A stretch of 64,000 nucleotides of DNA from Bifidobacterium commune (GTDB taxonomy: Bacteria; Actinomycetota; Actinomycetes; Actinomycetales; Bifidobacteriaceae): NCBI RefSeq assembly GCF_900094885.1, contig NZ_FMBL01000002.1:132697-196696 (forward strand). Reading direction: 5' to 3'. The notes under the pieces were generated by a model that worked only from the letters and a program-made list of their open reading frames with translations, was not told the DNA's origin and did no database searches. The position numbers and the translations under genes were made by a program. This document shows positions 1-7,843 of this stretch, one piece after another; position 1 is the first letter of the stretch, and each line of letters opens with the position of its first letter.

Positions 1-1929
1 GCACTGACGTCGCTGGACCTCACCCACTTCGACACCTCCAAAGTCACCAACACGGGCAGCATGTTCGCGCTCTGCGAGAAGCTGACGTCGCTGGACCTCA
101 CCCACTTCGACACCTCCAACGTCACCGACATGAGATGCATGTTCTACGGCTGCAACGCACTGACGACACTCGACCTCAGCAACTTCAACACCACCAACGT
201 CGACGGCTCAACCAGCTACAGCGGCCTTAGCAGCATGTTCAGCAACTGCGAGTCACTGGAGTCACTCAACATCAGCGGATTCGACACTTCCAAGGCCCAC
301 CACGAGGAAATGTTCAAAGATTCCCCGAAGCTGCGGGAGTTGTGGCTCGGCCCCAACACCTACCTCGCCATGTCCCATTCAGACACCTCAGCGGACCTCG
401 ACCCCAGGAATTGGGTGGAGTTGACCGCCCCAGGCGGGCCGACACCCGTCCCCGACATGTACAATCGCACCGAGTACGGTTCGGGTCGCAATCCGCAGGG
501 CCACTACGTGCATGTACTGCTCGTCGTCAGCGTCGACTACAACAACGGCCAAGCCAACCACACCCAGAACCTCAGCTTCGACCCAACCGTCCCCGAAAGA
601 AAGAAAATCACATGGACCGACCAGCAGGGAACGCTGCGGCCGGCGCCGGCGGGCAAGGTGTTCGACGGGTGGGACTTCACCACCAGCGATCCCGACCACG
701 TCACCCTCACCGGAAACACCCTGGCGTGGACCGCGGGCCTCACCGTCCACGCCACCACAACCGCCACCCTCACCGCCAGATGGCGCACCGTCGGTCAACC
801 CGCCCTGAGCATCAACGTCCACGCCGACGGCTCCCCCAACCCCGATGGCGGCATCGGACCATGGGCCGAAGTGACCGCCACCCTGCCCGCGGGAAGTGCC
901 GCCGACGACACCGTCAGGATCGAATCCCTCAACGGCACCGGACGCACCGCCGACTGCACCCCCGCCGCAGGAACCAACACCTGCGCCATGCGCGCCTCCA
1001 TCGCCCAGCTGCGCGACGCGTCCGACTACGACGCCTCCTACCACGTCAGGGCCGCCGTCACCGCCATGGACCGGCGCGCCATCAACGACACCACCGACAC
1101 CAACATCCCGGTGACCGGACCGACGGCCGACAAGGAGGGCATCCTGCCCTACACCACCATCGGCTACCGGGCCGGCGCCGGCACCGGCACCGCGCCGGCC
1201 GGCGACAGGGCCCTGACCGACACGGCCAGCAGCACCGCACGCCTCACCATCGCCGGACCCAGCCCCATCAACCGGCCCGCCAACAGCCTGTTCGACACCT
1301 GGCAGCCCGGCAACATACGGCCCGGTCCGGCCACCGTCGCCACCGCCACCGGCACCACCGACACGCAGGGACGCACCACCGTCACCCTCACCGCCCAATG
1401 GACCCTCCTGACCGGACCCGCAGGAGTCAGTGCCACCCGTGACCCCGCCACCAATCAGGTCATCATCAGCGGCACCGCCAAGGCCAACATCGACACCGAC
1501 ACCGTGCGCGTCTGCCACCCAGCCGCCGGCGGCACCCAATGCCACGTCGTCACCACCGACGCCACCGACACGCAAGGCAACCGGCTACCCTACGACGGGA
1601 CCACCGAACACCCATGGAAGATCACCCTGCCCGCCGGCACACCCGACGGCGACTGGACCGTCGACACCACACTCACCACCAAAGACACCGCCTATCCCGC
1701 AGGAAACCAACAGGTCGACAGCCCCACCACCCACACCAACATCCACATCCCCACCCCCTACATCAGCACACTGCCCCTCACCGGAGAAAACAACCGACCG
1801 GCACTGCTCACACTCGCCGGAACACTGGCCGCCGTCATGCTCCTGCTCGCCGCAGCCAACGCACTGCGCAACCGCAGAAGCCGCAGGGCGCGCCACACAA
1901 CACGTCGCACACAGGCCGCTGGACAGTGA
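1..1929 (+). CDS. BspA-type LRR surface protein, LPxTG-anchored, 5' truncated by window
   Basis: The reading frame is open from base 1, so the start lies outside the window; 642 residues are visible. Residues 1-115 are BspA/DUF285 leucine-rich repeats of about 25 residues (LTSLDLTHFDTSNVTDM, then MFxxC). Residues about 175-260 and 430-467 end in TARW/TAQW and resemble InlB-type/Flg_new beta repeats. The C-terminus has a sortase signal LPLTG (residues 591-595), a hydrophobic segment and an Arg-rich tail, so the protein is expected to be covalently fixed to peptidoglycan. Such repeats usually mediate adhesion in the family; the ligand is unknown. A decayed relative lies at 55.5-56.1 kb. Confidence 0.85.
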   Translation, partial: ALTSLDLTHFDTSKVTNTGSMFALCEKLTSLDLTHFDTSNVTDMRCMFYGCNALTTLDLSNFNTTNVDGSTSYSGLSSMFSNCESLESLNISGFDTSKAHHEEMFKDSPKLRELWLGPNTYLAMSHSDTSADLDPRNWVELTAPGGPTPVPDMYNRTEYGSGRNPQGHYVHVLLVVSVDYNNGQANHTQNLSFDPTVPERKKITWTDQQGTLRPAPAGKVFDGWDFTTSDPDHVTLTGNTLAWTAGLTVHATTTATLTARWRTVGQPALSINVHADGSPNPDGGIGPWAEVTATLPAGSAADDTVRIESLNGTGRTADCTPAAGTNTCAMRASIAQLRDASDYDASYHVRAAVTAMDRRAINDTTDTNIPVTGPTADKEGILPYTTIGYRAGAGTGTAPAGDRALTDTASSTARLTIAGPSPINRPANSLFDTWQPGNIRPGPATVATATGTTDTQGRTTVTLTAQWTLLTGPAGVSATRDPATNQVIISGTAKANIDTDTVRVCHPAAGGTQCHVVTTDATDTQGNRLPYDGTTEHPWKITLPAGTPDGDWTVDTTLTTKDTAYPAGNQQVDSPTTHTNIHIPTPYISTLPLTGENNRPALLTLAGTLAAVMLLLAAANALRNRRSRRARHTTRRTQAAGQ

Positions 1930-2063
1930 CGAAAACCGGAACACAACCAACCCGACAGGATCAATAACCTGCCCAAACTGAATAGACCCGGCCAGCGGCC
2001 GGGCACACACAAGACTTCCCGCCCGGTTCATATGACCAAAACCCCGGACCGGACGGGAACACA

Positions 2064-2116
2064 GCCGGGCTTCTGCACGCGGACATGCCCAAAACGCCCA
2101 CGTGCAGAAGCCCGGC
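2064..2116 (+). terminator. Hairpin downstream of the surface protein gene
   Basis: Perfect 16-bp inverted repeat: arm 2064-2079 (GCCGGGCTTCTGCACG) and arm 2101-2116, with a 21-base loop. It sits between two convergent genes and probably ends transcription of the surface protein. There is no long T run on either side, so this is a hairpin terminator by position, not by a classic U tract. A related hairpin lies at 56502-56555. Confidence 0.55.
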
Positions 2117-2183
2117 ATTCACAACGATCAGCAGACAAATCATCTGCCCAGTGGACAGTCGGCCTCAAAGTTGAGACCTGGCG

Positions 2184-2972
2184 TTATTGCACGACGACGG
2201 GGACCTTTTCGCTTTTGAGTTTCGAGTGGTCTTTGAGGCTGAGTTGAGCCATGTAGGTGCCGCGGCGGACCTTTGGGAGTTGGTCGTCGGGTACGCAGGT
2301 GTTGCCGGTTTTGTCGGTCGGCCATGTGATTTGCTGTTCGTCCGTGTCACCCTTGGCCAGCAGCAGGTTGCGCGGTTTGGCGGGGCACACACCTGAAGTC
2401 CAGATAATTTGCTCGCTGGAAGTCTTCTTTGTATCCGAAGAGGAGCCGGAACCCGAATCCGAGTCGGAATCTGCGCCGGCCACAGCCGAGATGGTAAGTA
2501 TGCGGGAGGAGTTCGAAGCATCGATCACACACGGGTCGGAGCCTTTGTAGCGGATTGTGACCTTGAAATCCAGCGAGCCGCCGACATCCACTTTTTGCGA
2601 AGCAGGCGTCAGTTCAAGATCAACGTCGTTGGCTCCACATTTTCTGACGCCGCCTTCATCGCCCTTGCCATCCTGGTTTTTGTCGGACTTGGCATCACCC
2701 GATTGTTTGTTGGCGGAACCCTTTGGCCTCTTTGACAACCGGCCCTGTTTGCCGCTGTCGGAAGTGGAGGAACTCGAATCGGCAGAGCCTCCCTGCGGCG
2801 CGATGACATTGATGACGAGCGCATAGGCGCCGAATCCGAGTGCCGCGAGTATCACCAGCGCAATCGCACCGACGACGATGCGGCGACGGCGGTAAACCCT
2901 CTGCATTTCTTTGCTGGGTTTGCGCTTGGCATTGCTTGATGATTGGCGCTTTTTCGGCTGCTCGGAACTCAT
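2184..2972 (-). CDS. Single-pass membrane protein with extracytoplasmic beta domain, function unknown
   Basis: 262 residues. A basic N-terminus (residues 1-32, rich in K and R) is followed by one membrane segment at about 33-55, then a Ser/Asp/Lys linker at about 60-105. The C-terminal domain, about 110-262, is rich in beta-branched residues and has three cysteines. The topology is N-in with the C-terminal domain outside. It begins 75 bases after mutY on the same strand and may be cotranscribed with it. I recognise no enzymatic motif. The fold is possibly a small Ig-like or inhibitor-type beta sandwich, but that is a guess. Confidence 0.7.
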   Translation of the reverse strand: MSSEQPKKRQSSSNAKRKPSKEMQRVYRRRRIVVGAIALVILAALGFGAYALVINVIAPQGGSADSSSSTSDSGKQGRLSKRPKGSANKQSGDAKSDKNQDGKGDEGGVRKCGANDVDLELTPASQKVDVGGSLDFKVTIRYKGSDPCVIDASNSSRILTISAVAGADSDSDSGSGSSSDTKKTSSEQIIWTSGVCPAKPRNLLLAKGDTDEQQITWPTDKTGNTCVPDDQLPKVRRGTYMAQLSLKDHSKLKSEKVPVVVQ

Positions 2973-3047
2973 GGTTCCAGTGTAAACGACGTTGCTGAAT
3001 TAGGCGCTGTTCAACAACCAGCGCGATGTCGCATTCCAGCGAACATT

Positions 3048-3986
3048 TCAGACCGGAAGACGCACCGAGCCGTTTGGACCGATTTCGATGAGGCCGTCCT
3101 CGTCCAGACTGGCGATGCAGGCGTCTAGTTGAACATGGTCGTTCCACAGCTGTTCGACCTCGGCTCGCGGCAATGTGGGTTGTTCGCGGTCCGCGAGCGA
3201 GCGCAAGGCGTTGAGGACGATGCCGCGCACATGTCGGTTCGTTCCTTTAAAACTCTGGCGCGGACGGGTGCGCCTCTGCCCCATATTCGGGCAGCCGTTG
3301 GCATAGAAGCGGCTGTATGACGCCCATGGGTCCTTGTCGATCTTTGGGTTCTTGGCGGTGCACACGAGCGCGCCAAGCTCGATAAGCGCCTCGTTCCAGG
3401 TCACACTTTCCTTGGCATCCTGCGGCAGGAGCGCTTGAGCGAGTTTGCGCTCCTCCGGTTTTGTGGCACCGCCGAACGATTCCTTGCCTTTGAAGGTGCG
3501 CCAGAGCACCCGGCGAACGTTGGTGTCGATGACGGCGATGCGCTCACCGAACGCGAAGCTCATCACGGCGCTGGCCGTGTAATCGCCAATGCCGGGCAGT
3601 GCCACCAACTCGTCGTATGTGCGCGGAAGTTCGTTGCCGTACTGCTCGGCGACCACTGTAGCGCATTCTTGAAGCCTCAGCGCACGCCGCGGGTAGCCGA
3701 GCCTGCCCCATGCGGTAATGACTTCGGCGGTGCTTGCTTCGGCGAGGCTTGCGGCGTCGGGCCATGCGCCCATCCAACTGGTCCAGTAGTCAACCACCCG
3801 GCTCATTTGCGTCTGCTGGCTCATCACCTCGGAGATGAGGATGCCCCACGGCGTTGTGCGGCCGAACCGCCACGGCAGATCCCGCGCGTTGGTATCCCAC
3901 CAAGAGAACAGCTCGCACTTCATCGTCTCCAGTTCGTCGGCATTGAACCCGTCGACGGCTTCGCGCAATCGTTTCACTGGTGCCAT
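3048..3986 (-). CDS. mutY: A/G-specific adenine DNA glycosylase MutY, lacking the Fe-S cysteines
   Basis: 312 residues starting at ATG 3986, chosen because AGGAGG stands 8 bases upstream; a longer open frame upstream has no such site. MutY removes adenine mispaired with 8-oxoguanine. Visible are the catalytic Glu53 in SEVMSQQTQ, the helix-hairpin-helix LPGIGDYTAS (130-139) and Asp154 in VIDTNVRRVL. The usual C-x6-C-x2-C-x5-C cluster should begin at Cys209, but the next three positions are Ile216, Asp219 and Ser225, so no 4Fe-4S cluster can form there. The C-terminal Nudix-like recognition domain is short. Call is firm from the GPD core. Confidence 0.93.
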   Translation of the reverse strand: MAPVKRLREAVDGFNADELETMKCELFSWWDTNARDLPWRFGRTTPWGILISEVMSQQTQMSRVVDYWTSWMGAWPDAASLAEASTAEVITAWGRLGYPRRALRLQECATVVAEQYGNELPRTYDELVALPGIGDYTASAVMSFAFGERIAVIDTNVRRVLWRTFKGKESFGGATKPEERKLAQALLPQDAKESVTWNEALIELGALVCTAKNPKIDKDPWASYSRFYANGCPNMGQRRTRPRQSFKGTNRHVRGIVLNALRSLADREQPTLPRAEVEQLWNDHVQLDACIASLDEDGLIEIGPNGSVRLPV

Positions 3987-4181
3987 ATCCGTATCCTCCT
4001 GAACCTCTCGACCATTGTGCTCCAAGACCGCTACAGACTGCAACCATCGGATGAACGTTGCCAGCCGCTGCGGCATCTGTTCTCTCAGGCAACATGACAA
4101 TTCAGTTTGCAATGCACTGACCGCGACGTCGGTGCGTCTTTCGGGCGCCGCAGTGTCGCTTCGCGGCGATAGCGTTGGGGT

Positions 4182-4841
4182 ATGACAGACGCAGAGAAGG
4201 CGGCGAAAAACGCCGAAGCACCCGAGAACAAAGTCACCGAAATGTACGAGTACGGCTACCGCAAGTCCAATTACGGGCCGGACGAGCTGGTCACCGATTC
4301 GCACGGCAACCCCATCAGCGTGGTCGACGCGATGATGAGTGCCAAGGATGCCAGCGAGGCAAAAACCGTTACACCCCACCTGTGCTACTACTCCCCTCGC
4401 ATTCCGGGCAACACCGGTTCTGCCATTCGCCTGTGCGCAGTGACCGGCACGATTCTGCACCTGGTCGAGCCGCTTGGCTTCAACCTCAAGGACACGAAGC
4501 TGCGCCGGGCCGGGCTCGATTACCACGATATGGCCCATGTTGTACTGCATCCGGACTTTGACGACCTAGTCAATTCCATGCCCAACTCCCGCATCATCGC
4601 CTTCACCGCCCACGCCACCAAGCTGTACACCGAGGTGGAATACCGTCCCGACGACATCCTGCTGTTCGGCCCCGAACCGGGCGATATCCCCGATCCGATG
4701 GACATCATGTCCGGGCCGCATGTGACTGAGCAGGTGCGCTTGCCGATGCGTCCGAGCCTGCGCTCGCTCAACCTGACGAACTGCGCTTCCATCGCCATCT
4801 ACGAAGCTTGGCGACAACTCGGTTTCAGCGGCGGGGAATAA
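4182..4841 (+). CDS. trmL: tRNA (cytidine/uridine-2'-O)-methyltransferase, TrmL/SPOUT family
   Basis: 219 residues with an N-terminal extension of about 60 residues before the SPOUT domain. The core begins at HLCYYSPRIPGNTGSAIRLC, the SAM-binding knot motif of TrmL, and continues with HLVEPLGF, ILLFGPEPGDIP and the C-terminal loop RSLNLTNCASIAIYE. Family members methylate the 2'-O of the wobble base of tRNA-Leu. It is divergent from mutY, with a shared 195-base upstream region. The ribosome site is weak. The extension, rich in Lys, Glu and Ala, is unlike the E. coli enzyme and has no known role. Confidence 0.88.
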   Translation: MTDAEKAAKNAEAPENKVTEMYEYGYRKSNYGPDELVTDSHGNPISVVDAMMSAKDASEAKTVTPHLCYYSPRIPGNTGSAIRLCAVTGTILHLVEPLGFNLKDTKLRRAGLDYHDMAHVVLHPDFDDLVNSMPNSRIIAFTAHATKLYTEVEYRPDDILLFGPEPGDIPDPMDIMSGPHVTEQVRLPMRPSLRSLNLTNCASIAIYEAWRQLGFSGGE

Positions 4842-4844
4842 ACG

Positions 4845-4876
4845 AAAAACCGCCGGTTGGTTCCGACGGCTTTTGA
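4845..4876. terminator. Bidirectional terminator between trmL and the UPF0210 gene
   Basis: Hairpin with stem AACCGCCGG / CCGACGGCTT (two G-U type pairs), flanked by A residues on the left and TTTT on the right. It can therefore work as an intrinsic terminator for both convergent genes. Confidence 0.75.
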
Positions 4877-4913
4877 CTTTCAGGGTTGTGACTCCTTATC
4901 CGGAGCGCAACCC

Positions 4914-6278
4914 TTAGTTTTTGAAACTGTGAATCGGGGCGGGGATTCGGCCGCCGCGGGTCACGAAGGCCTCGCAGGAGGTCTGGTTGACCGGGATGAT
5001 CGGCGCGTAGCCCATCAGCCCGCCGAAATTGGCCACCTCGCCCACGTCTTTGCCTTCAACGGGGATGATGCGCACGGCCGTGGTCTTTTGGTTGACCATG
5101 CCGATGGCCGCCTCGTCGGCGATGATGCCGGAAATCGTGGAGGCCGTAGTTTTGCCTGGGATGGCGATCATGTCAAGGCCAACCGAGCACACGCAGGTCA
5201 TCGCCTCAAGCTTTTCGATAGTCAGGCATCCGTTCGAAGCTGCCTCTATCATGTTCTTGTCTTCGGAAACGGGGATGAACGCGCCGGAAAGGCCACCGAC
5301 GTATGAGGACGCCATGATGCCGCCCTTCTTCACCTGATCGTTAAGCATTGCGAGCGCCGCGGTCGTGCCTGGAGCACCGACCTGGTCAAGCCCGATTTTC
5401 TCCAGAACCTCGCCTACCGAATCGCCGGCAACAGCAGTGGGCGCCAGCGACAGATCGATGATGCCGAAGGGAACGCCGAGACGCTTCGAAGCTTCCTGGT
5501 CCACGAGCTGACCGACACGAGTGATCTTGAAAGCGGTGCGCTTGATGGTTTCGCACAGGAACTCGAAATCCTTGCCCTTAGCGGCATCGAGCGCACGCGA
5601 GACCACGCCCGGGCCGGAGACACCTACGTTGACGACCACATCACCTTCGGTGACCCCGTGGAAGCCTCCTGCCATGAACGGGTTGTCATCAGGCGCATTG
5701 CAGAAGGCGACGAACTTAACGCAGCCGAAGCTGTCGTTGTCACGCGTGGCGACAGCGGTGTCTTTGATGACGTGGCCGAGCAGTTCGACGGCATCCATGT
5801 CGATGCCGGTTTTAGTGGAGCCGACGTTGACCGATGAACATACGATATCGGTTTGCGAAAGCGCCTGCGGAATCGATTCGATGAGCATGCGCTCAGCTGG
5901 AGTCATCGACTTGGACACGAGGGCCGAGTAGCCGCCGATCAGATCGACACCCACTTCTTTGGCGGCTCGATCGAGAGCGTGGGCGATCTTGACGAAGTCG
6001 GCCGGCGACTTGCACGAACTGGCGCCCACCAACGCGATTGGGGTGACAGTGATGCGCTTGTTGACAATGGGGATGCCAAAGTCACGCTCGATACTCTTGC
6101 CTACACTCACCAGATCGCGGGCCTTGTCGGTGATTGTGTTGTAGATGTTGTCGCAGACCGTATCCACGTCCGCCGCCGCGCAGTCTAGCAGCGAAATACC
6201 CATGGTGATGGTGCGTACATCGAGCTTTTCCTGCTCGATCATCTGATTGGTCTCATTGACCTCGAAAATATTCAGCAT
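4914..6278 (-). CDS. PFL family protein (UPF0210, DUF711)
   Basis: 454 residues, the full family length. It matches the UPF0210/DUF711 family, whose members resemble pyruvate formate-lyase in fold, but whose reaction is not established. Conserved stretches seen are [10 protein letters not shown] near the start, a Gly-rich [15 protein letters not shown], and the C-terminal [13 protein letters not shown]. The gene for the small ACT-domain protein lies 15 bases upstream, so the two are almost surely one transcript. That pair is kept together in many Gram-positive bacteria. No glycyl-radical loop is claimed. Confidence 0.88.
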   Translation of the reverse strand: MLNIFEVNETNQMIEQEKLDVRTITMGISLLDCAAADVDTVCDNIYNTITDKARDLVSVGKSIERDFGIPIVNKRITVTPIALVGASSCKSPADFVKIAHALDRAAKEVGVDLIGGYSALVSKSMTPAERMLIESIPQALSQTDIVCSSVNVGSTKTGIDMDAVELLGHVIKDTAVATRDNDSFGCVKFVAFCNAPDDNPFMAGGFHGVTEGDVVVNVGVSGPGVVSRALDAAKGKDFEFLCETIKRTAFKITRVGQLVDQEASKRLGVPFGIIDLSLAPTAVAGDSVGEVLEKIGLDQVGAPGTTAALAMLNDQVKKGGIMASSYVGGLSGAFIPVSEDKNMIEAASNGCLTIEKLEAMTCVCSVGLDMIAIPGKTTASTISGIIADEAAIGMVNQKTTAVRIIPVEGKDVGEVANFGGLMGYAPIIPVNQTSCEAFVTRGGRIPAPIHSFKN

Positions 6279-6293
6279 GTCAACCCCCCGCGC

Positions 6294-6566
6294 TCAGACC
6301 CGGTGCATTTTGGTGAAGATTTCCTCGCGCTGGCAACGGATGCGCACGCCGATTCCATCACCCAATGCCTCAAGATCGCTGACCAACTGGTCGAATTGCA
6401 CATCGGCGTTCGAGTAATCGACAATCATCATCATGTTGAAGAACCCTTCGATAATCGTCTGCGAGATATCGAGGACATTGACATGATGTCGCGAAAGATA
6501 GGTGCACACCTGCGCAATAATGCCGACAGTGTCCTGGCCAACCACCGTGATAATCGCCTTGTTCAT
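6294..6566 (-). CDS. ACT domain protein, UPF0237 family
   Basis: 90 residues. Start ATG 6566 is preferred because AAGGGGGG lies upstream; an in-frame extension to 6656 has no site. The protein is a single ACT domain (MNKAIITVVGQDTVGIIAQV, then the HHVNVLDISQTI strand). ACT domains bind amino acids or similar small ligands and often work in trans. Its close pairing with the UPF0210 gene suggests that it is a regulatory subunit for it. That is inference from position. Confidence 0.87.
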   Translation of the reverse strand: MNKAIITVVGQDTVGIIAQVCTYLSRHHVNVLDISQTIIEGFFNMMMIVDYSNADVQFDQLVSDLEALGDGIGVRIRCQREEIFTKMHRV

Positions 6567-6797
6567 GAAGCCCCCCTTAAGGCCGATGAGTGCAGATTGC
6601 GTACGGCCGGAAAGGCCATACCTGACCCAGTATAGAGGACGCACCGTTGCAAACACGACGCCTGTGCATTAGGAGAGAATCGCGCAGCCGGACACATCGA
6701 ATGACATCGCGGAGAAGAACACTCACAATAAAATCCACTGATCCCAAAACGCTCCCTGATGCTAAGGTAAGAAATGCACAACGTTTGAGGGAGAGGT

Positions 6798-7709
6798 ATG
6801 GAGCATTCGCTGTTTCTGGGAGCGAAAACCGATCAAGACCAGCATTCTCTGGCATTTTCATACTGTGGCATATCACAGACCGAGGCCGGGCATGCCTATG
6901 GACCTTCATTGACCGACAGCTGGGTGTTTCACGTCGTTCTCAGCGGCACCGGAGAAGTGCACACTTCGACGGAGACTTACCGGCTGGGTTCAAACGACGG
7001 GTTCCTGATCCGCCCCAACGACATCACTCGTTACCAAGCCTCGCAGGATACACCATGGGCTTATGTCTGGTTCGCCGTGAAAGGCGATTCGATACCGCGA
7101 TATCTCAACGAAATGGGATTCCGCTCCGACACCGTGGCCTTCTCGGTGAACCAAAGCACGCCGTTCCTGCGCATTCTTTCCTCGGCTCTTTACCACACTT
7201 CAGATGACATCTGCAACGAGCTTGAACTCGATGCGCTGGCCAACCATTTTCTGGCCACGCTCAGCCGCCATCTCAATTCAGTGGGCCAGAGTGGTTTCCC
7301 CAACCAATTGAGCGAAATCATCAGAAGGGCGATTGCTGTCATCCGCGACGAATGGCATCCCGGCATCACCGCGGTATGGGTCTCGCAACGAATCAACGTG
7401 GACCGAAGCTACCTCTCGCGACTCTTCCACAAGGAAACCGGCATCACCCTCAAAAACTACATCGACCGGATTCGCCTCTCGCACGCTCGTGACCTGTTGG
7501 GCATGACCGATCTGAGTGTTGCGGAAATCGCCACGGAATGCGGGTTCAATAACGAAGACGCACTTACCCGCAGCTTCCGCGACACCCAAGGATCCACTCC
7601 CACCGAATTCAGGCGTTCGCACAATGGAATCGTCAACAACCTCGGCCTTGGCATCGACTTCCTGCGCGCGGCCTTTGACGCACACAGCGTTGATGACACC
7701 GAGGCATGA
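6798..7709 (+). CDS. AraC-family transcriptional regulator
   Basis: 303 residues with a strong ribosome site (GGGAGAGG) before ATG. The N-terminal cupin-like sensor, about residues 20-160, carries RPNDITRYQA and WAYVWFAV typical of sugar-responsive AraC proteins. The two-helix-turn-helix DNA-binding domain occupies about 190-290 (VDRSYLSRLFHKETG, then DLSVAEIATECGFNNEDALTR). It is convergent with the alpha-galactosidase gene and near a sugar symporter, so it probably activates that locus in response to a galactoside. The effector is not shown by sequence. The pair of 10-bp direct repeats at 10257-10279 could be its binding site. Confidence 0.9.
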   Translation: MEHSLFLGAKTDQDQHSLAFSYCGISQTEAGHAYGPSLTDSWVFHVVLSGTGEVHTSTETYRLGSNDGFLIRPNDITRYQASQDTPWAYVWFAVKGDSIPRYLNEMGFRSDTVAFSVNQSTPFLRILSSALYHTSDDICNELELDALANHFLATLSRHLNSVGQSGFPNQLSEIIRRAIAVIRDEWHPGITAVWVSQRINVDRSYLSRLFHKETGITLKNYIDRIRLSHARDLLGMTDLSVAEIATECGFNNEDALTRSFRDTQGSTPTEFRRSHNGIVNNLGLGIDFLRAAFDAHSVDDTEA

Positions 7710-7843
7710 AACGGAATCGTAACCGAGTGCGAAATCGTGTCGAACGGCCGACATTTCACGGGATAACCAGTTCGCCGACAAACCCCGCACACATTGCATG
7801 CGACCGAGCTTATCGGCGAACAATAGACAGCGCCCTTCAGCGT

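Noticed and set aside
388-1575. Long open frame on the minus strand opposite the surface protein
   Set aside because: Product is Gly/Val/Ala-rich with no domain, an artefact of codon bias on the complementary strand of a real gene.
3987-4550. N-terminal extension of MutY by 188 residues
   Set aside because: It crosses the divergent methyltransferase gene, has no family similarity, and the internal ATG has AGGAGG at the right distance.
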